DNA from: UBA1926 sp036732005
Lineage (GTDB): Bacteria; Planctomycetota; Phycisphaerae; Phycisphaerales; UBA1924
DNA length: 64,000 nucleotides
Reading direction: 5' to 3'
Assembly: GCA_036732005.1 (NCBI GenBank)
Contig: DAINDF010000002.1
Coordinates: 124,001-188,000, forward strand
Shown: piece after piece, positions 16,036 to 24,644 of the stretch
Layout of the letters: the number at the start of each line of letters is the position of its first letter
How positions within the stretch are numbered: the first letter of the stretch is position 1
Made by a program: the position numbers and the translations under genes
Notes under the pieces: model-generated
Told to the model about the DNA's origin: nothing
The model's input: the letters and a program-made list of their open reading frames with translations, nothing else
Databases searched by the model: none

Positions 16036-16566
16036 GTGTCTTCGAACGAATCCAGCGTGAGCAACGACATGACCGTCATCGGGCGGGGCACCACGATCAA
16101 GGGAGAGGTCGACTTCGAGAACGGCGCCCGCATCCTCGGCGTGTTCGAGGGCAAGATCCGCTCGCAGGGCGAGGTGCAGATCGGGGACACGGCGGATTGC
16201 CGCGCCGAGATCGACGCCCAGCGCGTTGTGGTCGAGGGCACGCTCCAGGGCGACATCGTGGCGCACGATCGCCTGCGGATCACCAAGACCGCGCACCTGA
16301 CCGGCGACATCCGGGCGCCGAAACTCGTCGTTGAAGAGGGTGCCTCGTTCGTGGGCAATGTCCGCGTCGGGGACGCGGCGATGCAGGCCCCGGCGACGCG
16401 GGCGGGCACGCCTGCCTCGGCCTCCAGGCCCGCGATGCCCTCCACGCCCCCTGCGGACCAGGTCGATTTCAAGCCCCCGTGGCGGGAGCACGCGGAGATC
16501 AACGCGGCCTCGACCAAGAAGGACCCGGGCCTGATGACCCGCGTCGCCGAGACCGGAGCGGCCTGA
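16036..16566 (+). CDS. Bactofilin (polymer-forming cytoskeletal protein)
   Basis: 176 residues from the GTG at 16036, preceded by AAGGAG seven bases away; the upstream part of the open frame has no homology. Residues 12-115 form the right-handed beta-helix of bactofilins (DUF583): VIGRGTTIKGEVDFENGARILG, FEGKIRSQGEVQIG, then RVVVEGTLQGDIVAHDRLRI and LTGDIRAPKLVVEEGASFVG, with the usual glycine turns. The C-terminal third is Pro/Ala-rich and likely disordered. Bactofilins polymerise without nucleotide and act as scaffolds for cell shape, wall enzymes or appendages. A second bactofilin-like gene follows after 13 bp. Confidence 0.9.
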   Translation: MSSNESSVSNDMTVIGRGTTIKGEVDFENGARILGVFEGKIRSQGEVQIGDTADCRAEIDAQRVVVEGTLQGDIVAHDRLRITKTAHLTGDIRAPKLVVEEGASFVGNVRVGDAAMQAPATRAGTPASASRPAMPSTPPADQVDFKPPWREHAEINAASTKKDPGLMTRVAETGAA

Positions 16567-16579
16567 CCGGGACCACGCC

Positions 16580-17083
16580 ATGCTCGGCCCTTTCCGAGGT
16601 CGGCAGCCCGAACCATCGCTGACGCCGGCGTCGGTGCAGACCGCGGGCATCGTCTGCTATCACTGCGGGCGGACCTCGTCGGTCTCGGCGCGGGCGATGA
16701 GCGCGTCGTGTGCGCACTGCCGGCGTTCTCTCGATCTCAACGACCTGCACATCAAGGGGCACCACTGGGGCGGGCTGCTCTGCTCGTGCGGTCGGATCAC
16801 GGTCGGGCGGAAGGCGCGGGTGACGGCGAAGATGGCGGTCGCGAGCCTCGGGGTGGACATCCTGGGGCAGTTCCAGGGGTTGGTGGTCTCGGGCGGGCCG
16901 GTGACGATCGGGCCCCGGGCCCAGTTCACCGGCGCGGTCTGGGCGCCGGCGCTCCAGATCGACGACGGGGCGGAGGTAAGCGGGGGCCCGTTCTGCGTGC
17001 CGACCGATCCGCTGGGGCAGGTCGAGATCAACGGCAGCAAGGGGGGCCTGCCGCGGATGCCGATGCTCCGGCGCGCGATGTAG
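16580..17083 (+). CDS. Zinc-ribbon bactofilin-like protein
   Basis: 167 residues. The N-terminal part has a four-cysteine zinc ribbon, CYHCG near residue 26 and CAHC near 46, with a further CSCG at about 68. It is followed by a beta-helix of bactofilin type: ITVGRKARVTAKMAVASLGVD, then GQFQGLVVSGGPVTIGPRAQ, then FTGAVWAPALQIDDGAEVSG. It should co-polymerise with, or modify, the bactofilin encoded 13 bp upstream. The zinc ribbon could be the docking module. The gene ends 10 bp from the stop of a convergent membrane ATPase gene. The fold call is solid, the partner is inference. Confidence 0.75.
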   Translation: MLGPFRGRQPEPSLTPASVQTAGIVCYHCGRTSSVSARAMSASCAHCRRSLDLNDLHIKGHHWGGLLCSCGRITVGRKARVTAKMAVASLGVDILGQFQGLVVSGGPVTIGPRAQFTGAVWAPALQIDDGAEVSGGPFCVPTDPLGQVEINGSKGGLPRMPMLRRAM

Positions 17084-17093
17084 GGGAAACCGG

Positions 17094-18641
17094 TCAGGCG
17101 GGGGTGATGCCGCGGTAGAGCTGCTGGACCCGGTCGGACTCGGCCCGGCGGACATTCTCGAGCACGAGCCTGGGGACGCGCCAGGACCCCTCCTCGGCGG
17201 TGACATTCGAGCAGTGCTCGTTGAAGCAGCGGTAGAGGAACTTGAAGGCGTCACGCGGCTGGTGCATCTGGTCGAGGGCGTCGACGACATCCTGCCTCGA
17301 CACATCCTCGGCGAAAAAGTCGATGAGGCTCAATGGCTCGGCGCCCTCGGCGCGGCAGGCGTTGAGGCGGGCGGTGCAGAGGTCGTACAGCATGGGCCCG
17401 GTCCAGGTCAGGCGCTCGACGAAGCCCTGCTTGTCGAGGCGGGCCTCCTGGAAGAAGACGGCCGACTCCTTGTAGAGCGCGTGCCGAAGCTCGATGGGGA
17501 GCAGGAGCTTGACCCCGAAGCGTTCCTGCTGGAGGAACTTATTGTTCAGAAGGGGCCAGATCATCTCGCGCATCTTGTCCGCGTCGCCGTTGACGAGCGT
17601 GGGCTCGTCCACCCGGTCGACGAGCACGATGATGCCCGAGTAGCCGAAGCGGGCGAGGGCCCGGCGGAGGCGTTCGAGCATCGCGTAGCGGGGCTCGTCG
17701 GCGTTCTCGGAGAGGGGGAGGACGGCGTGGCTCCTGGTCGCGAGGTCGATCGAGGCGAGCGAGGCGGCGATCGCCTCGGGCGCCCGCTGCGTCGTGCGCA
17801 TCTCGTGGTGCGCCCGCGCGGCGAGGCGTCCCAGCGCGAGGCGGTCCCAGAGCAGGCGCTTGCCCAGCAGGCCCAGGTAGACCGCCAGGAGCAGCAGGAA
17901 GACCACGCCCGCGGCGTCACGCAGGAAGCCCCCGTCGGTCGCGAGCGGGAAGAGCCAGGCGAACAGCACGGCCGCCGCCGGCACCCAGCCCGCGACGGTC
18001 AGGAGCCGCCAGACGACCTCGCGCCGCTCGGGGGGGAGGCGCAGCAGGCGGCGCAGCCGCGCCGAGCGTGAGCCGTCGGTGTCGGCGGGGTCGTAGACGG
18101 CCTGGAGGATGAGCAGGTCGTGGCGCAGCGGGGAGGCCATGCGGCGGGCGGCCTTGGCGGGCTCTTCCCCGAGGTCCGCGGCGGGGCGGTCCTGCCCCTC
18201 GCCGAAGATCGCGGCGACGACCCGATCGACGGCGATCGCGAGGATCGCGTCCATGTGATCGACGAGCCGGAACTTCTTGAACGAGGCGAGTTCGTCCTTG
18301 CCGGAGCCGAAGCGTTCATGCAGCTCGGCGACGGGCTGGTTCAGATCGTCGTAGGAGATCAGGAAGAGCTTCGCGTCCGGGTTCTTCGCGTTGAACGCGC
18401 GGACGCGTTCCTCGATCTGGAGGCGGATCGCGGTCTTGCCGCTGCCCTTTTCCCCGAAGACGATCGAGGTGCTGGGGCGGGCGAGCTCGCCGAGGATTTT
18501 CTCGAAGTCCGAGTGCATGCTGCCGGCGCGGCCGGCGTCGGCGCGGTTGAGGCGGCTGAGCACCTCGTCGTGCCTCGCCTCCTCGCCCCGGAAGGGGTTC
18601 TCGACGATCGACCAGTGATCAAAGAACTGGGAAACATTCAT
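17094..18641 (-). CDS. Membrane-anchored P-loop ATPase
   Basis: 515 residues. It opens with FFDHWSIVENPFRGEEAR, a start seen in ExeA/TniB-like AAA proteins, then a Walker A, GEKGSGKT, near residue 64. A LFLISYDD segment follows and GIIVLVDRVDEPTLVNGD near 337 is the likely Walker B region. Two hydrophobic helices at about residues 217-260 (AAAVLFAWLF and AGVVFLLLLAVYLGLLG) interrupt the ATPase domain, so the nucleotide site should face the cytosol while the protein sits in the membrane. KAP-type NTPases have the same inserted membrane hairpin; membership is not certain. It faces the bactofilin pair and has pgm upstream on its own strand (46 bp gap). Confidence 0.65.
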   Translation of the reverse strand: MNVSQFFDHWSIVENPFRGEEARHDEVLSRLNRADAGRAGSMHSDFEKILGELARPSTSIVFGEKGSGKTAIRLQIEERVRAFNAKNPDAKLFLISYDDLNQPVAELHERFGSGKDELASFKKFRLVDHMDAILAIAVDRVVAAIFGEGQDRPAADLGEEPAKAARRMASPLRHDLLILQAVYDPADTDGSRSARLRRLLRLPPERREVVWRLLTVAGWVPAAAVLFAWLFPLATDGGFLRDAAGVVFLLLLAVYLGLLGKRLLWDRLALGRLAARAHHEMRTTQRAPEAIAASLASIDLATRSHAVLPLSENADEPRYAMLERLRRALARFGYSGIIVLVDRVDEPTLVNGDADKMREMIWPLLNNKFLQQERFGVKLLLPIELRHALYKESAVFFQEARLDKQGFVERLTWTGPMLYDLCTARLNACRAEGAEPLSLIDFFAEDVSRQDVVDALDQMHQPRDAFKFLYRCFNEHCSNVTAEEGSWRVPRLVLENVRRAESDRVQQLYRGITPA

Positions 18642-18687
18642 GTCGGGTCCCCCTGTCGCTGCTCGCCCCGCGGGCCGGGGGCACGGG

Positions 18688-20100
18688 TCAGTGGTCGACC
18701 TTGTGGCCGAGCAGCGGGCTGATCTCCTCGACGACCCGTCCGAGGAGGCCGGCGTCGCGTGCCTCGGCGTTGAGGCGGAGCAGGGGCTCGGTGTTGCTCT
18801 TGCGGATGTTGGCCCACCATCCCTCGGTCTCGAAGCAGTCGACCGTGACGCCGTCGAGGTCGTCGATCGTGCCCCGGCCGGCGTAGTGCTCGCGGATCTC
18901 GGCGAGGGCCTGGTCTTTGTCCTCGATCTCGAAATTGACCTCGCCGGACTGGGCGTAGCGCTTCACCGGCGCGATCAGCTCGCTGACGGCCTTGCCAGAC
19001 GACGCGACCGCGGTGAGGACGGTCGCCATCGCGATCGCGCCCGAGTCGGCGTTGAAGTTGCTGCGGAAGTAGAAATGCCCGGAGAGCTCGCCGCCGAAGC
19101 AGCAGCGGTGCTCGGCCATCGCCTGCTTCATGAACACATGCCCGACGCGGCTCCGGACGGGCCTGCCGCCGGCGCGGATGATCTCCTCGGGCACCGCCTT
19201 GGTCGAGCGGAGGTCGAACACGACGCCCGCGCCCTGGTTGTTGCGGAGGAAATGGCCCGCCAGCACGGCGGTCAGCTGATCGCACCCGACGATCTCGCCC
19301 TTCTCATCAACCACGACGCACCGATCGGCGTCGCCGTCGAAGCAGAGCCCCAGGTCGGCCTTCTCCTTGAGGACCGCCTCGCGGGTCTGCGCGAGGTTGG
19401 CGGCGACGAGGGGGTTGGGCTCGTGGACGAACTCGCCCTTGGAGTTGTCGAAGTTCAGTTCAACGATCTCGAGCCCCTTGATCTGGTCGCCCGCCTTGCC
19501 GAAGACCTTGGGGCACATGGTGCCGGCCATGCCGTTGGAGGCGTCGACGACGACCTTGAGCCGCCGCCCCGCGAGGTCGCAGTGCCGGTGGACATGCTTG
19601 CGGTAGGCCTCCCAGAAGTCCCGCTGCTCAACCCGGCCCGACCCCGCGACGCCGATCTGCGTGCGGTCGACCATCGCCGCCTGCTTGCGGACCTCGGCGA
19701 GGCCGGTCGCCTCGCCCACGGGCTTGGCCTGGCGCTTGGAGACCTTGAAGCCGTTGTACTGGGGCGGGTTGTGGCTGGCGGTGACGACGATGCCGCCGGC
19801 GCAGTCGAGGTGGTTGATGGCGAAGTACATGTGGGGCGTGTCGATGAGCCCGATGTCGATCACGCTCGCCCCGCCCGCGGTCAATCCGGAGATCAACTCG
19901 TCGGAGAGTTTCGGGCTGCTGCGGCGCATGTCCCTGCCCACGAGGATGTTGCGCATCATCGGGGTGGTCTCGCCGGCCGATTCGGCGTCGGCGAGCAGAA
20001 ACTTCGCGCACCCGTACCCGATCTGCCAGGCCATCTGATCGGTGAGCGGATCGGGGTACACCCCCCGGATGTCGTAGGCCTTGAACACGCGTCCGAGCAT
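18688..20100 (-). CDS. Phosphomannomutase/phosphoglucomutase
   Basis: 470 residues from the ATG at 20100; the open frame extends upstream but only from here does it match the family start, FKAYDIRGVYPD. Alpha-D-phosphohexomutase motifs: the catalytic serine loop TASHNPPQYNGFK near residue 105, the metal loop DGDADR near 252, the sugar loop GGELSGHFYF near 333, and the phosphate loop SNTEPLLRLN near 437. It interconverts hexose 1- and 6-phosphates for nucleotide sugar and polysaccharide synthesis. The ManB/AlgC type is the closest; specificity cannot be read from motifs. A 346-bp gap separates it from the next, divergent gene. Confidence 0.92.
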   Translation of the reverse strand: MLGRVFKAYDIRGVYPDPLTDQMAWQIGYGCAKFLLADAESAGETTPMMRNILVGRDMRRSSPKLSDELISGLTAGGASVIDIGLIDTPHMYFAINHLDCAGGIVVTASHNPPQYNGFKVSKRQAKPVGEATGLAEVRKQAAMVDRTQIGVAGSGRVEQRDFWEAYRKHVHRHCDLAGRRLKVVVDASNGMAGTMCPKVFGKAGDQIKGLEIVELNFDNSKGEFVHEPNPLVAANLAQTREAVLKEKADLGLCFDGDADRCVVVDEKGEIVGCDQLTAVLAGHFLRNNQGAGVVFDLRSTKAVPEEIIRAGGRPVRSRVGHVFMKQAMAEHRCCFGGELSGHFYFRSNFNADSGAIAMATVLTAVASSGKAVSELIAPVKRYAQSGEVNFEIEDKDQALAEIREHYAGRGTIDDLDGVTVDCFETEGWWANIRKSNTEPLLRLNAEARDAGLLGRVVEEISPLLGHKVDH

Positions 20101-20320
20101 GTGGATCTCCGTCTGGTTCGTACATCGAAACCGGATACACGAGGATAGACCCAGCGCAATGCGGCGGCTGGCGATCCAGGCACAGGCTCTTTGGCCGGTG
20201 AGCGCACCGAAGTCAGCCGTCCCGACCGGGGGATCAGCGACGCGTGATTGCAAACTTGACACAAGAGTCACCCACCAGTAACCTCAGCGGCTGGATCGAA
20301 GACCGGGAGTATCAACATGC
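20101..20320. other. Intergenic region upstream of the tandem repeat
   Basis: This part of the 346-bp divergent gap between the mutase and the secreted protein gene holds no convincing gene. Short open frames on both strands lack ribosome sites and homology. The mutase promoter should lie here. After 20270 the base composition shifts toward that of the following low-G+C genes. Confidence 0.4.
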
Positions 20321-20380
20321 ACGGAACACGGAACACGGAACACGGAACACGGAACACGGAACACGGAACACGGAACACGG
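20321..20380. repeat. Heptanucleotide tandem repeat, unit ACGGAAC
   Basis: Eight perfect copies plus a four-base partial copy of a 7-bp unit. Because 7 is not a multiple of 3, three units give a 21-bp, seven-residue period in translation, and small open frames through it are spurious. It marks the left edge of a stretch with lower G+C. A short GAGGT/ACCTC hairpin lies just after it (20403-20419). Confidence 0.9.
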
Positions 20381-20446
20381 CGTGCGAGCGTCCGCTTTCT
20401 TGGAGGTAGAGAGAACCTCTGCCTTCTTTGTCGCTCCGCTTCGCGT

Positions 20447-21445
20447 GTGGTGCCCGCTGGCGTAGCCACCTTGTTGTCGTGTCAGATCTCAGTTGCACAG
20501 TCCAATCCAACCAACGGGCCAGCGGTTCAGGACTGGGGCGATCTGTCCGATCCCTGCGATGAACAAATTGCACTGCTCGGCCCGGAATTGCGTCCTATCG
20601 CCGAAGTCCCAGATCTTACTGGAGACTCCATACCGGATGATGCATTCCTGAACACCGGTCGGTTACTCGGATCTGTCTGGCTGGCCGACCGGGTTTCTGG
20701 TGGCCTCCTGGTCGAGCTGTTGCCCGCATTTGATGACAGGGAGTTCGGCCTGATCGTGTTCCCCGCTGGAGATACGAACAGCGACGGTGTCATGGACATC
20801 GCTGTCGCATCCCATGTTCGCCATCTCAATGGACAGATACATCCGCGGCTGACGGTATTTTCTTCATCCGATGGCAAGGCCATCGCCCAGGCCTATCTGT
20901 ACAGAAACCAGGATGGGCGTGTTTCGTTATCCGCTAAATCAACCGAAGATCTCAATGATTCTATGAATGTTGATTCCGCGGATCTTCTCATTGTCGCAGA
21001 GTCCACTGAAGGCCCGTTTGTTTTTTCCAGCGCCGACATTAATCGCGATGGCATAATTGATGTTATCGATGTCGCCTCTGTAGCATGCGCCATCGGGGGC
21101 CAAACTGCTGATTTGAGCGATCTGGAGATCGCACTAAACGAAGCCATTGATCAGGACGGAACGCCGCCGTCATCAATGGCCGGGATCTGGGACTGGCTTA
21201 GGAGAACGGTCAGCTGCACATTCTGTCTGCTTGACTGCGCCGATGCATACGAACTCGCGTGGGAATGCAGAGAGAGGCTGTGGGAGGCAAAGTGTGATTG
21301 TTGGGAGCTTCCAGATCTATTCGATCAAAGCGAATGTCTCGACGATGTCCGCGAGAATTTTATGGCCGGATGCATAGCAGATGCGGCTTCCGCTGCGGGA
21401 TCCTGCGGGCAGTGTATCTTGGATTGCCACCCGCTTGCGCCCTGA
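20447..21445 (+). CDS. Secreted dockerin-like protein with Cys-rich C-terminus
   Basis: 332 residues from a GTG; a short hydrophobic N-terminus ending VAQS looks like a signal peptide, but the start is uncertain. DLTGDSIPDD near 57 and GDTNSDGVMDIAVAS near 107 are FG-GAP/EF-type calcium loops. Residues about 170-215 match a type I dockerin: VDSADLLIV and then ADINRDGIIDVIDVASV (calcium loop plus helix). The last 80 residues carry about 15 cysteines. The first dockerin half lacks a full calcium loop. Base use is clearly less G+C-rich than its neighbours, which suggests recent arrival. Calcium-bound, secreted, function unknown. It precedes a lipoprotein gene of similar composition. Confidence 0.6.
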   Translation: MVPAGVATLLSCQISVAQSNPTNGPAVQDWGDLSDPCDEQIALLGPELRPIAEVPDLTGDSIPDDAFLNTGRLLGSVWLADRVSGGLLVELLPAFDDREFGLIVFPAGDTNSDGVMDIAVASHVRHLNGQIHPRLTVFSSSDGKAIAQAYLYRNQDGRVSLSAKSTEDLNDSMNVDSADLLIVAESTEGPFVFSSADINRDGIIDVIDVASVACAIGGQTADLSDLEIALNEAIDQDGTPPSSMAGIWDWLRRTVSCTFCLLDCADAYELAWECRERLWEAKCDCWELPDLFDQSECLDDVRENFMAGCIADAASAAGSCGQCILDCHPLAP

Positions 21446-21479
21446 CCCTGTCTGGCTGGCGGCGCAAGGAGTTGTCGAT

Positions 21480-22058
21480 ATGGCACGAATCTCGCTGGGC
21501 CTCTGCATTCTCTGGGCTGCTGCCGGATGCGAAGCGCGAAACGGCGCTGGCGGCGAAGCGCCTGTTGCAGCCTCGGCATCCGAAAGCGATGCCCGACGAA
21601 GCGCGATGGCGCTGGTCGACTGGCTGAACGGGGCCGCCGAGAGCGGCGGTAGCGTCGCCTCAGCGGTGGGTCCAAAGGGGCATCTGCGCATTGTGCAAGT
21701 TTCATTGGATGATAGCACGGCCTTGATCGGGATGTCGCAGTTATCATTAAAGTCATCTTCCCTCCGCGATTACAACGATGTTCTTGAATCGCAAATCCGT
21801 CGCTCGACATGGGAAGCTATGCAGCCAACTGTCGTGGCACTCGACGATCTGCTTTCAGCAGTCATGATTGAGGCCGGTCGCCGGAGAAATGAGCAGGCGT
21901 TCGTTGGTGCTTCGCTAATGCGAATTGCCCTGATCGAGCTCGAGGGCAAATACAGCCACGGCTCGATCGATTCCCTAAATACAAAGAAGAGTAATCTTGC
22001 CCTATTGGCGAAGAACGCGAGCATCCGCGGAGATTTTTACATAGATCAGATTCCCTAG
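21480..22058 (+). CDS. Predicted lipoprotein of unknown function, low G+C
   Basis: 192 residues from the ATG at 21480, chosen for its AAGGAG eight bases upstream and the signal peptide RISLGLCILWAAAGC, with lipobox AAGC. The body after a short Ala/Gly linker is helical (SALALVDWL-like start, then STWEAMQPTVVALDDLLSAV, then RIALIELEGKY) with no domain I recognise. It shares the low-G+C composition of the preceding secreted protein, 34 bp upstream, and the two probably came together. The C-terminal end (RGDFYIDQIP) is short and unremarkable. Confidence 0.6.
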   Translation: MARISLGLCILWAAAGCEARNGAGGEAPVAASASESDARRSAMALVDWLNGAAESGGSVASAVGPKGHLRIVQVSLDDSTALIGMSQLSLKSSSLRDYNDVLESQIRRSTWEAMQPTVVALDDLLSAVMIEAGRRRNEQAFVGASLMRIALIELEGKYSHGSIDSLNTKKSNLALLAKNASIRGDFYIDQIP

Positions 22059-22111
22059 TTCACCGCCGCACGAGAATATGCATACGCCGTTCGGCGGTGG
22101 CTGCCCTGCCT

Positions 22112-22213
22112 GCCGACGACTCGCACCTCGACTCCTCCCGGAGCCGCCCGCGCGAACGCTCGCCCACACGGCCTGGTCACGACCCGCGAGTCGAGCACGA
22201 CGGGCCTTTCCCG
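22112..22213 (-). pseudogene. Remnant of a dinG-type helicase 3' end
   Basis: Read leftward, 34 codons (RERPVVLDSRVVTRPCGRAF and on to PGGVEVRVVG) match the C-terminus of the intact helicase 2.4 kb away (RGRIVVLDPRIVTKPYGRAF and on to PAGVEIRTIS), about 21 of 34 identical. No start, no other helicase motif and no stop at the expected place are left. It lies 22 bp after the GH2 stop codon, on the same strand. It looks like a displaced or duplicated tail of dinG. Confidence 0.75.
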
Positions 22214-22235
22214 CCCGGATGTACACCCGAGACGA

Positions 22236-24098
22236 TTACCGACCAGGCGGGTCCGCCGACCAGCGCTCGTACCGGTCGCGGAGGACCCCGAACACCGCCT
22301 TTCGCTCGCCGGTCTCGCTGACCAGGCCCTTGCGGTTGTACCAGTCCTGCACGCCCGGCAGAGGGCGGCGGGGGGAGCGAAAGTCCTTAAGGATCCAGGG
22401 GCTGACCCCGTCGAGGGCGCCGAGGCCTTCAAGCCAGTCGAGCGTCGCCTCGTAGAGGCGAACGCCGTACTCCTCGGTCCATCGTTCCTCGGGCGGGCCG
22501 TGCCGGCCCTGCTTGACGCCCGCGCCGAACTCGCTGACGAGGAACGGCTTGTCCCACCCGAGTTCGAGGCTCACGCCCTGCAGCGACTCGGGCGTGTCGT
22601 GGTACCACCCGACATACTGGTTGATCGCGAGCACATCGGCGATCTCCCCGAAGGGATCGTTGACGCGGATCGTCGCCAATCTGCCGTCGCGCCGGTCCAT
22701 CGTGGCGAAGCACGCCGCCGAGAGCAGCCGCGACGGGTCGAGGGTCTTGACCCGCTCGCCAAGGGCGACGCGGAAGGCGGTGCGGTCCGGGTCGGCCCCG
22801 GTCTCGTTGCCGACCGACCAGATGACGATGCAGGCACGGTTGCGGTCGCGCGCGATCATCTCTTCGAGGTGCGTCCGGGCCAGGCGCATGGTCCGGTCGC
22901 TCGCGTAGTCCATGACCCAGTAGACGGGGATCTCGGCCCACACCATCAGCCCCAGTTCGTCCGCGACACGGAGCATGTCCTCGTCGTGCGGATAGTGGGC
23001 AAGCCTCACGAAGTTGCAGCCTAGGTCCTTCGCCCAGCCCAGCAACTCGCGGGCGTGGGCCTCGCTCCACGCCCGGCCCCCTTCGGGCGCTTCGCCGTGG
23101 ATCGAGATCCCGCGGAGGAAGACGCGTTCGCCGTTGAGCAGGATGTCACCCCCGCGGGCCTCGATCAGGCGGAGGCCGACCGTGTCGTGGGCCCGGTCGC
23201 CCGCGATCTCGAATTCGAGGTCGTGCAGCGTCGGCCGATCGGGCGACCAGCGGCCCGCCATCGCCGAGGGCAGCGTAAAGCGTGCCACGCCGTCGGCGTC
23301 GGCCCTGGTCTTCGCCTCCAGCCCCGGCCCGGGCATCCGGACTCGGACGATCGCGTGCGCGGCGTCGGGCCCGTCGACGCGGACCCATCCGCCGACCGCG
23401 GCACCGCCGTCGACCAGCCCGATCGACCAGTCTCGGACGAAGGTCCTGGGCGTCGCGAGCAGGCCGACCTCGCGGGTGAGGCCCCCGTCGTTCCACCAGT
23501 CGGTCAGCAGGCCCGGGACATCATCCGGCAGGCGGCGGTTGTCGACCTTGACAATCAGGACATTCTCGCCCGCCTTCAGATCTTCCGTCACCTCGAAGGT
23601 GAACGGGGTAAACCCCACCTCGTGCGTCCCGAGTTCCTTGCCGTTGAGCCAGACCGTCGCGCGGCGGTTGGCGGCCCCGAAGCGCAAGAAGAAGCGATCG
23701 CCGCCCTCGGGTCGCTGGAACGCCCGGCGGTACCAGACGATCCCCTCGTAGAAGAACAACTCGGGGCGCTGCGTGTTCCAATCCCCCGGCACCGCGAGGG
23801 TCTGCCCCGCGGTGAAGGCGTACTCGACAAGATCGGATGGAGACGCGGGCCGGCGGTCGGCCCAGTAGCCCTCGCGGCGGGGGCGGCTCAGGTAGTCGAT
23901 CGACCCGTTGTCCACCGGGTCAACGATGACCTCCCACGCGCCCCCGAGGTCCATCACGAGCCTCGCCTGCGGGTTGGCGAACGGGCCGACGATCTCCGCC
24001 CGACCCTCCGTCGCCGCGGTCAAGGTGAGGAGCAGAACGGCGAGAAGCGCGGGGCATCGCAAAGGGGAATTCCGATCGTGCGCCGCGGCCGCGCTCAT
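22236..24098 (-). CDS. Glycoside hydrolase family 2 (beta-glucuronidase/galactosidase-like)
   Basis: 620 residues from the ATG at 24098, which overlaps the stop of the upstream gene (ATGA) and gives a signal peptide (LALLAVLLLTLTAATEGRA-type hydrophobic core). Domains in order: jelly-roll sugar-binding (VPGDWNTQRPELFFYEGIVWYRR near 115), immunoglobulin-like, then the TIM barrel from ERVFLRGISIHGEAP near 320. The acid/base is the E of SVGNETGADP near 433 and the nucleophile the E of LVSEFGAG near 521. It hydrolyses beta-glycosidic bonds in the periplasm or outside. Substrate cannot be decided; the short, three-domain form is closest to beta-glucuronidases. It ends the leftward gene run. Confidence 0.88.
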   Translation of the reverse strand: MSAAAAHDRNSPLRCPALLAVLLLTLTAATEGRAEIVGPFANPQARLVMDLGGAWEVIVDPVDNGSIDYLSRPRREGYWADRRPASPSDLVEYAFTAGQTLAVPGDWNTQRPELFFYEGIVWYRRAFQRPEGGDRFFLRFGAANRRATVWLNGKELGTHEVGFTPFTFEVTEDLKAGENVLIVKVDNRRLPDDVPGLLTDWWNDGGLTREVGLLATPRTFVRDWSIGLVDGGAAVGGWVRVDGPDAAHAIVRVRMPGPGLEAKTRADADGVARFTLPSAMAGRWSPDRPTLHDLEFEIAGDRAHDTVGLRLIEARGGDILLNGERVFLRGISIHGEAPEGGRAWSEAHARELLGWAKDLGCNFVRLAHYPHDEDMLRVADELGLMVWAEIPVYWVMDYASDRTMRLARTHLEEMIARDRNRACIVIWSVGNETGADPDRTAFRVALGERVKTLDPSRLLSAACFATMDRRDGRLATIRVNDPFGEIADVLAINQYVGWYHDTPESLQGVSLELGWDKPFLVSEFGAGVKQGRHGPPEERWTEEYGVRLYEATLDWLEGLGALDGVSPWILKDFRSPRRPLPGVQDWYNRKGLVSETGERKAVFGVLRDRYERWSADPPGR

Positions 24099-24616
24099 TT
24101 CACCGCGATCCAGATCAAGACGCCCAAGATCGCGACCAGCGCCGCGGCGATCACGGCGAGCAGGATCGTCCGCAGCCAGGACCCGCCGGGCGAGCGGGCA
24201 ACGGGGAACGGATCGACCACCGGAATCGAGCCGGCCCCCGGCTCCCGGGCGATCGCGGGGCCCGGGGCCTCCGCCCAGCCGGGTGGGGCAGGCGGAACGC
24301 CCGCGCCGGTGCGCACAATCCAGGCCCGCAATTCGGGCGGGGCCTCGTCGAGCGAGCGGTAGACGCGCTCGACGCCGTCGGGCCCGGTCTCCCGGATCTC
24401 GGTGCGGGTCGCGCCGTTGACCGTGCGCCGCGTGACCGAGACCCGGCGAGAGGACGCGTTCAGGTCGGACCGGTCCAGGGCCGACAGCGGGAGGCGGACC
24501 CTGCCCCCGGCGAGGCGGGCCTGCTCGATCTCCTGCATGACCTCGGGCGGGAGGTCGCCAAGTCCCAGTTGATCGAGTTCCTCGCGAAGCCGGCGCAGGC
24601 TCTGGTCGGCGTCCAT
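24095..24616 (-). CDS. Tail-anchored membrane protein of unknown function
   Basis: 173 residues. The N-terminal 60 are charged and helical (SLRRLREELDQLGL), followed by a beta-rich middle (RRVSVTRRTVNGATRTEIRE) and a Pro/Ala-rich linker. One hydrophobic helix ends the protein at about residues 149-171 (ILLAVIAAALVAILGVLIWIAV). No signal peptide, so it should be anchored by its C-terminus with the body in the cytosol. It lies between dinG (28 bp) and the GH2 gene (4-bp overlap). I recognise no family. Confidence 0.6.
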   Translation of the reverse strand: MDADQSLRRLREELDQLGLGDLPPEVMQEIEQARLAGGRVRLPLSALDRSDLNASSRRVSVTRRTVNGATRTEIRETGPDGVERVYRSLDEAPPELRAWIVRTGAGVPPAPPGWAEAPGPAIAREPGAGSIPVVDPFPVARSPGGSWLRTILLAVIAAALVAILGVLIWIAVK

Positions 24617-24644
24617 CGGCGTGCTCCCGCGTGATCATCTCAGG

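Noticed and set aside
20321..20380. CRISPR-like array
   Set aside because: The unit is 7 bp with no spacers; it is a simple tandem repeat and no cas genes are present.
20244..20465. Small protein with HGTRNTE repeats
   Set aside because: It is only the translation of the 7-bp tandem repeat; no ribosome site.
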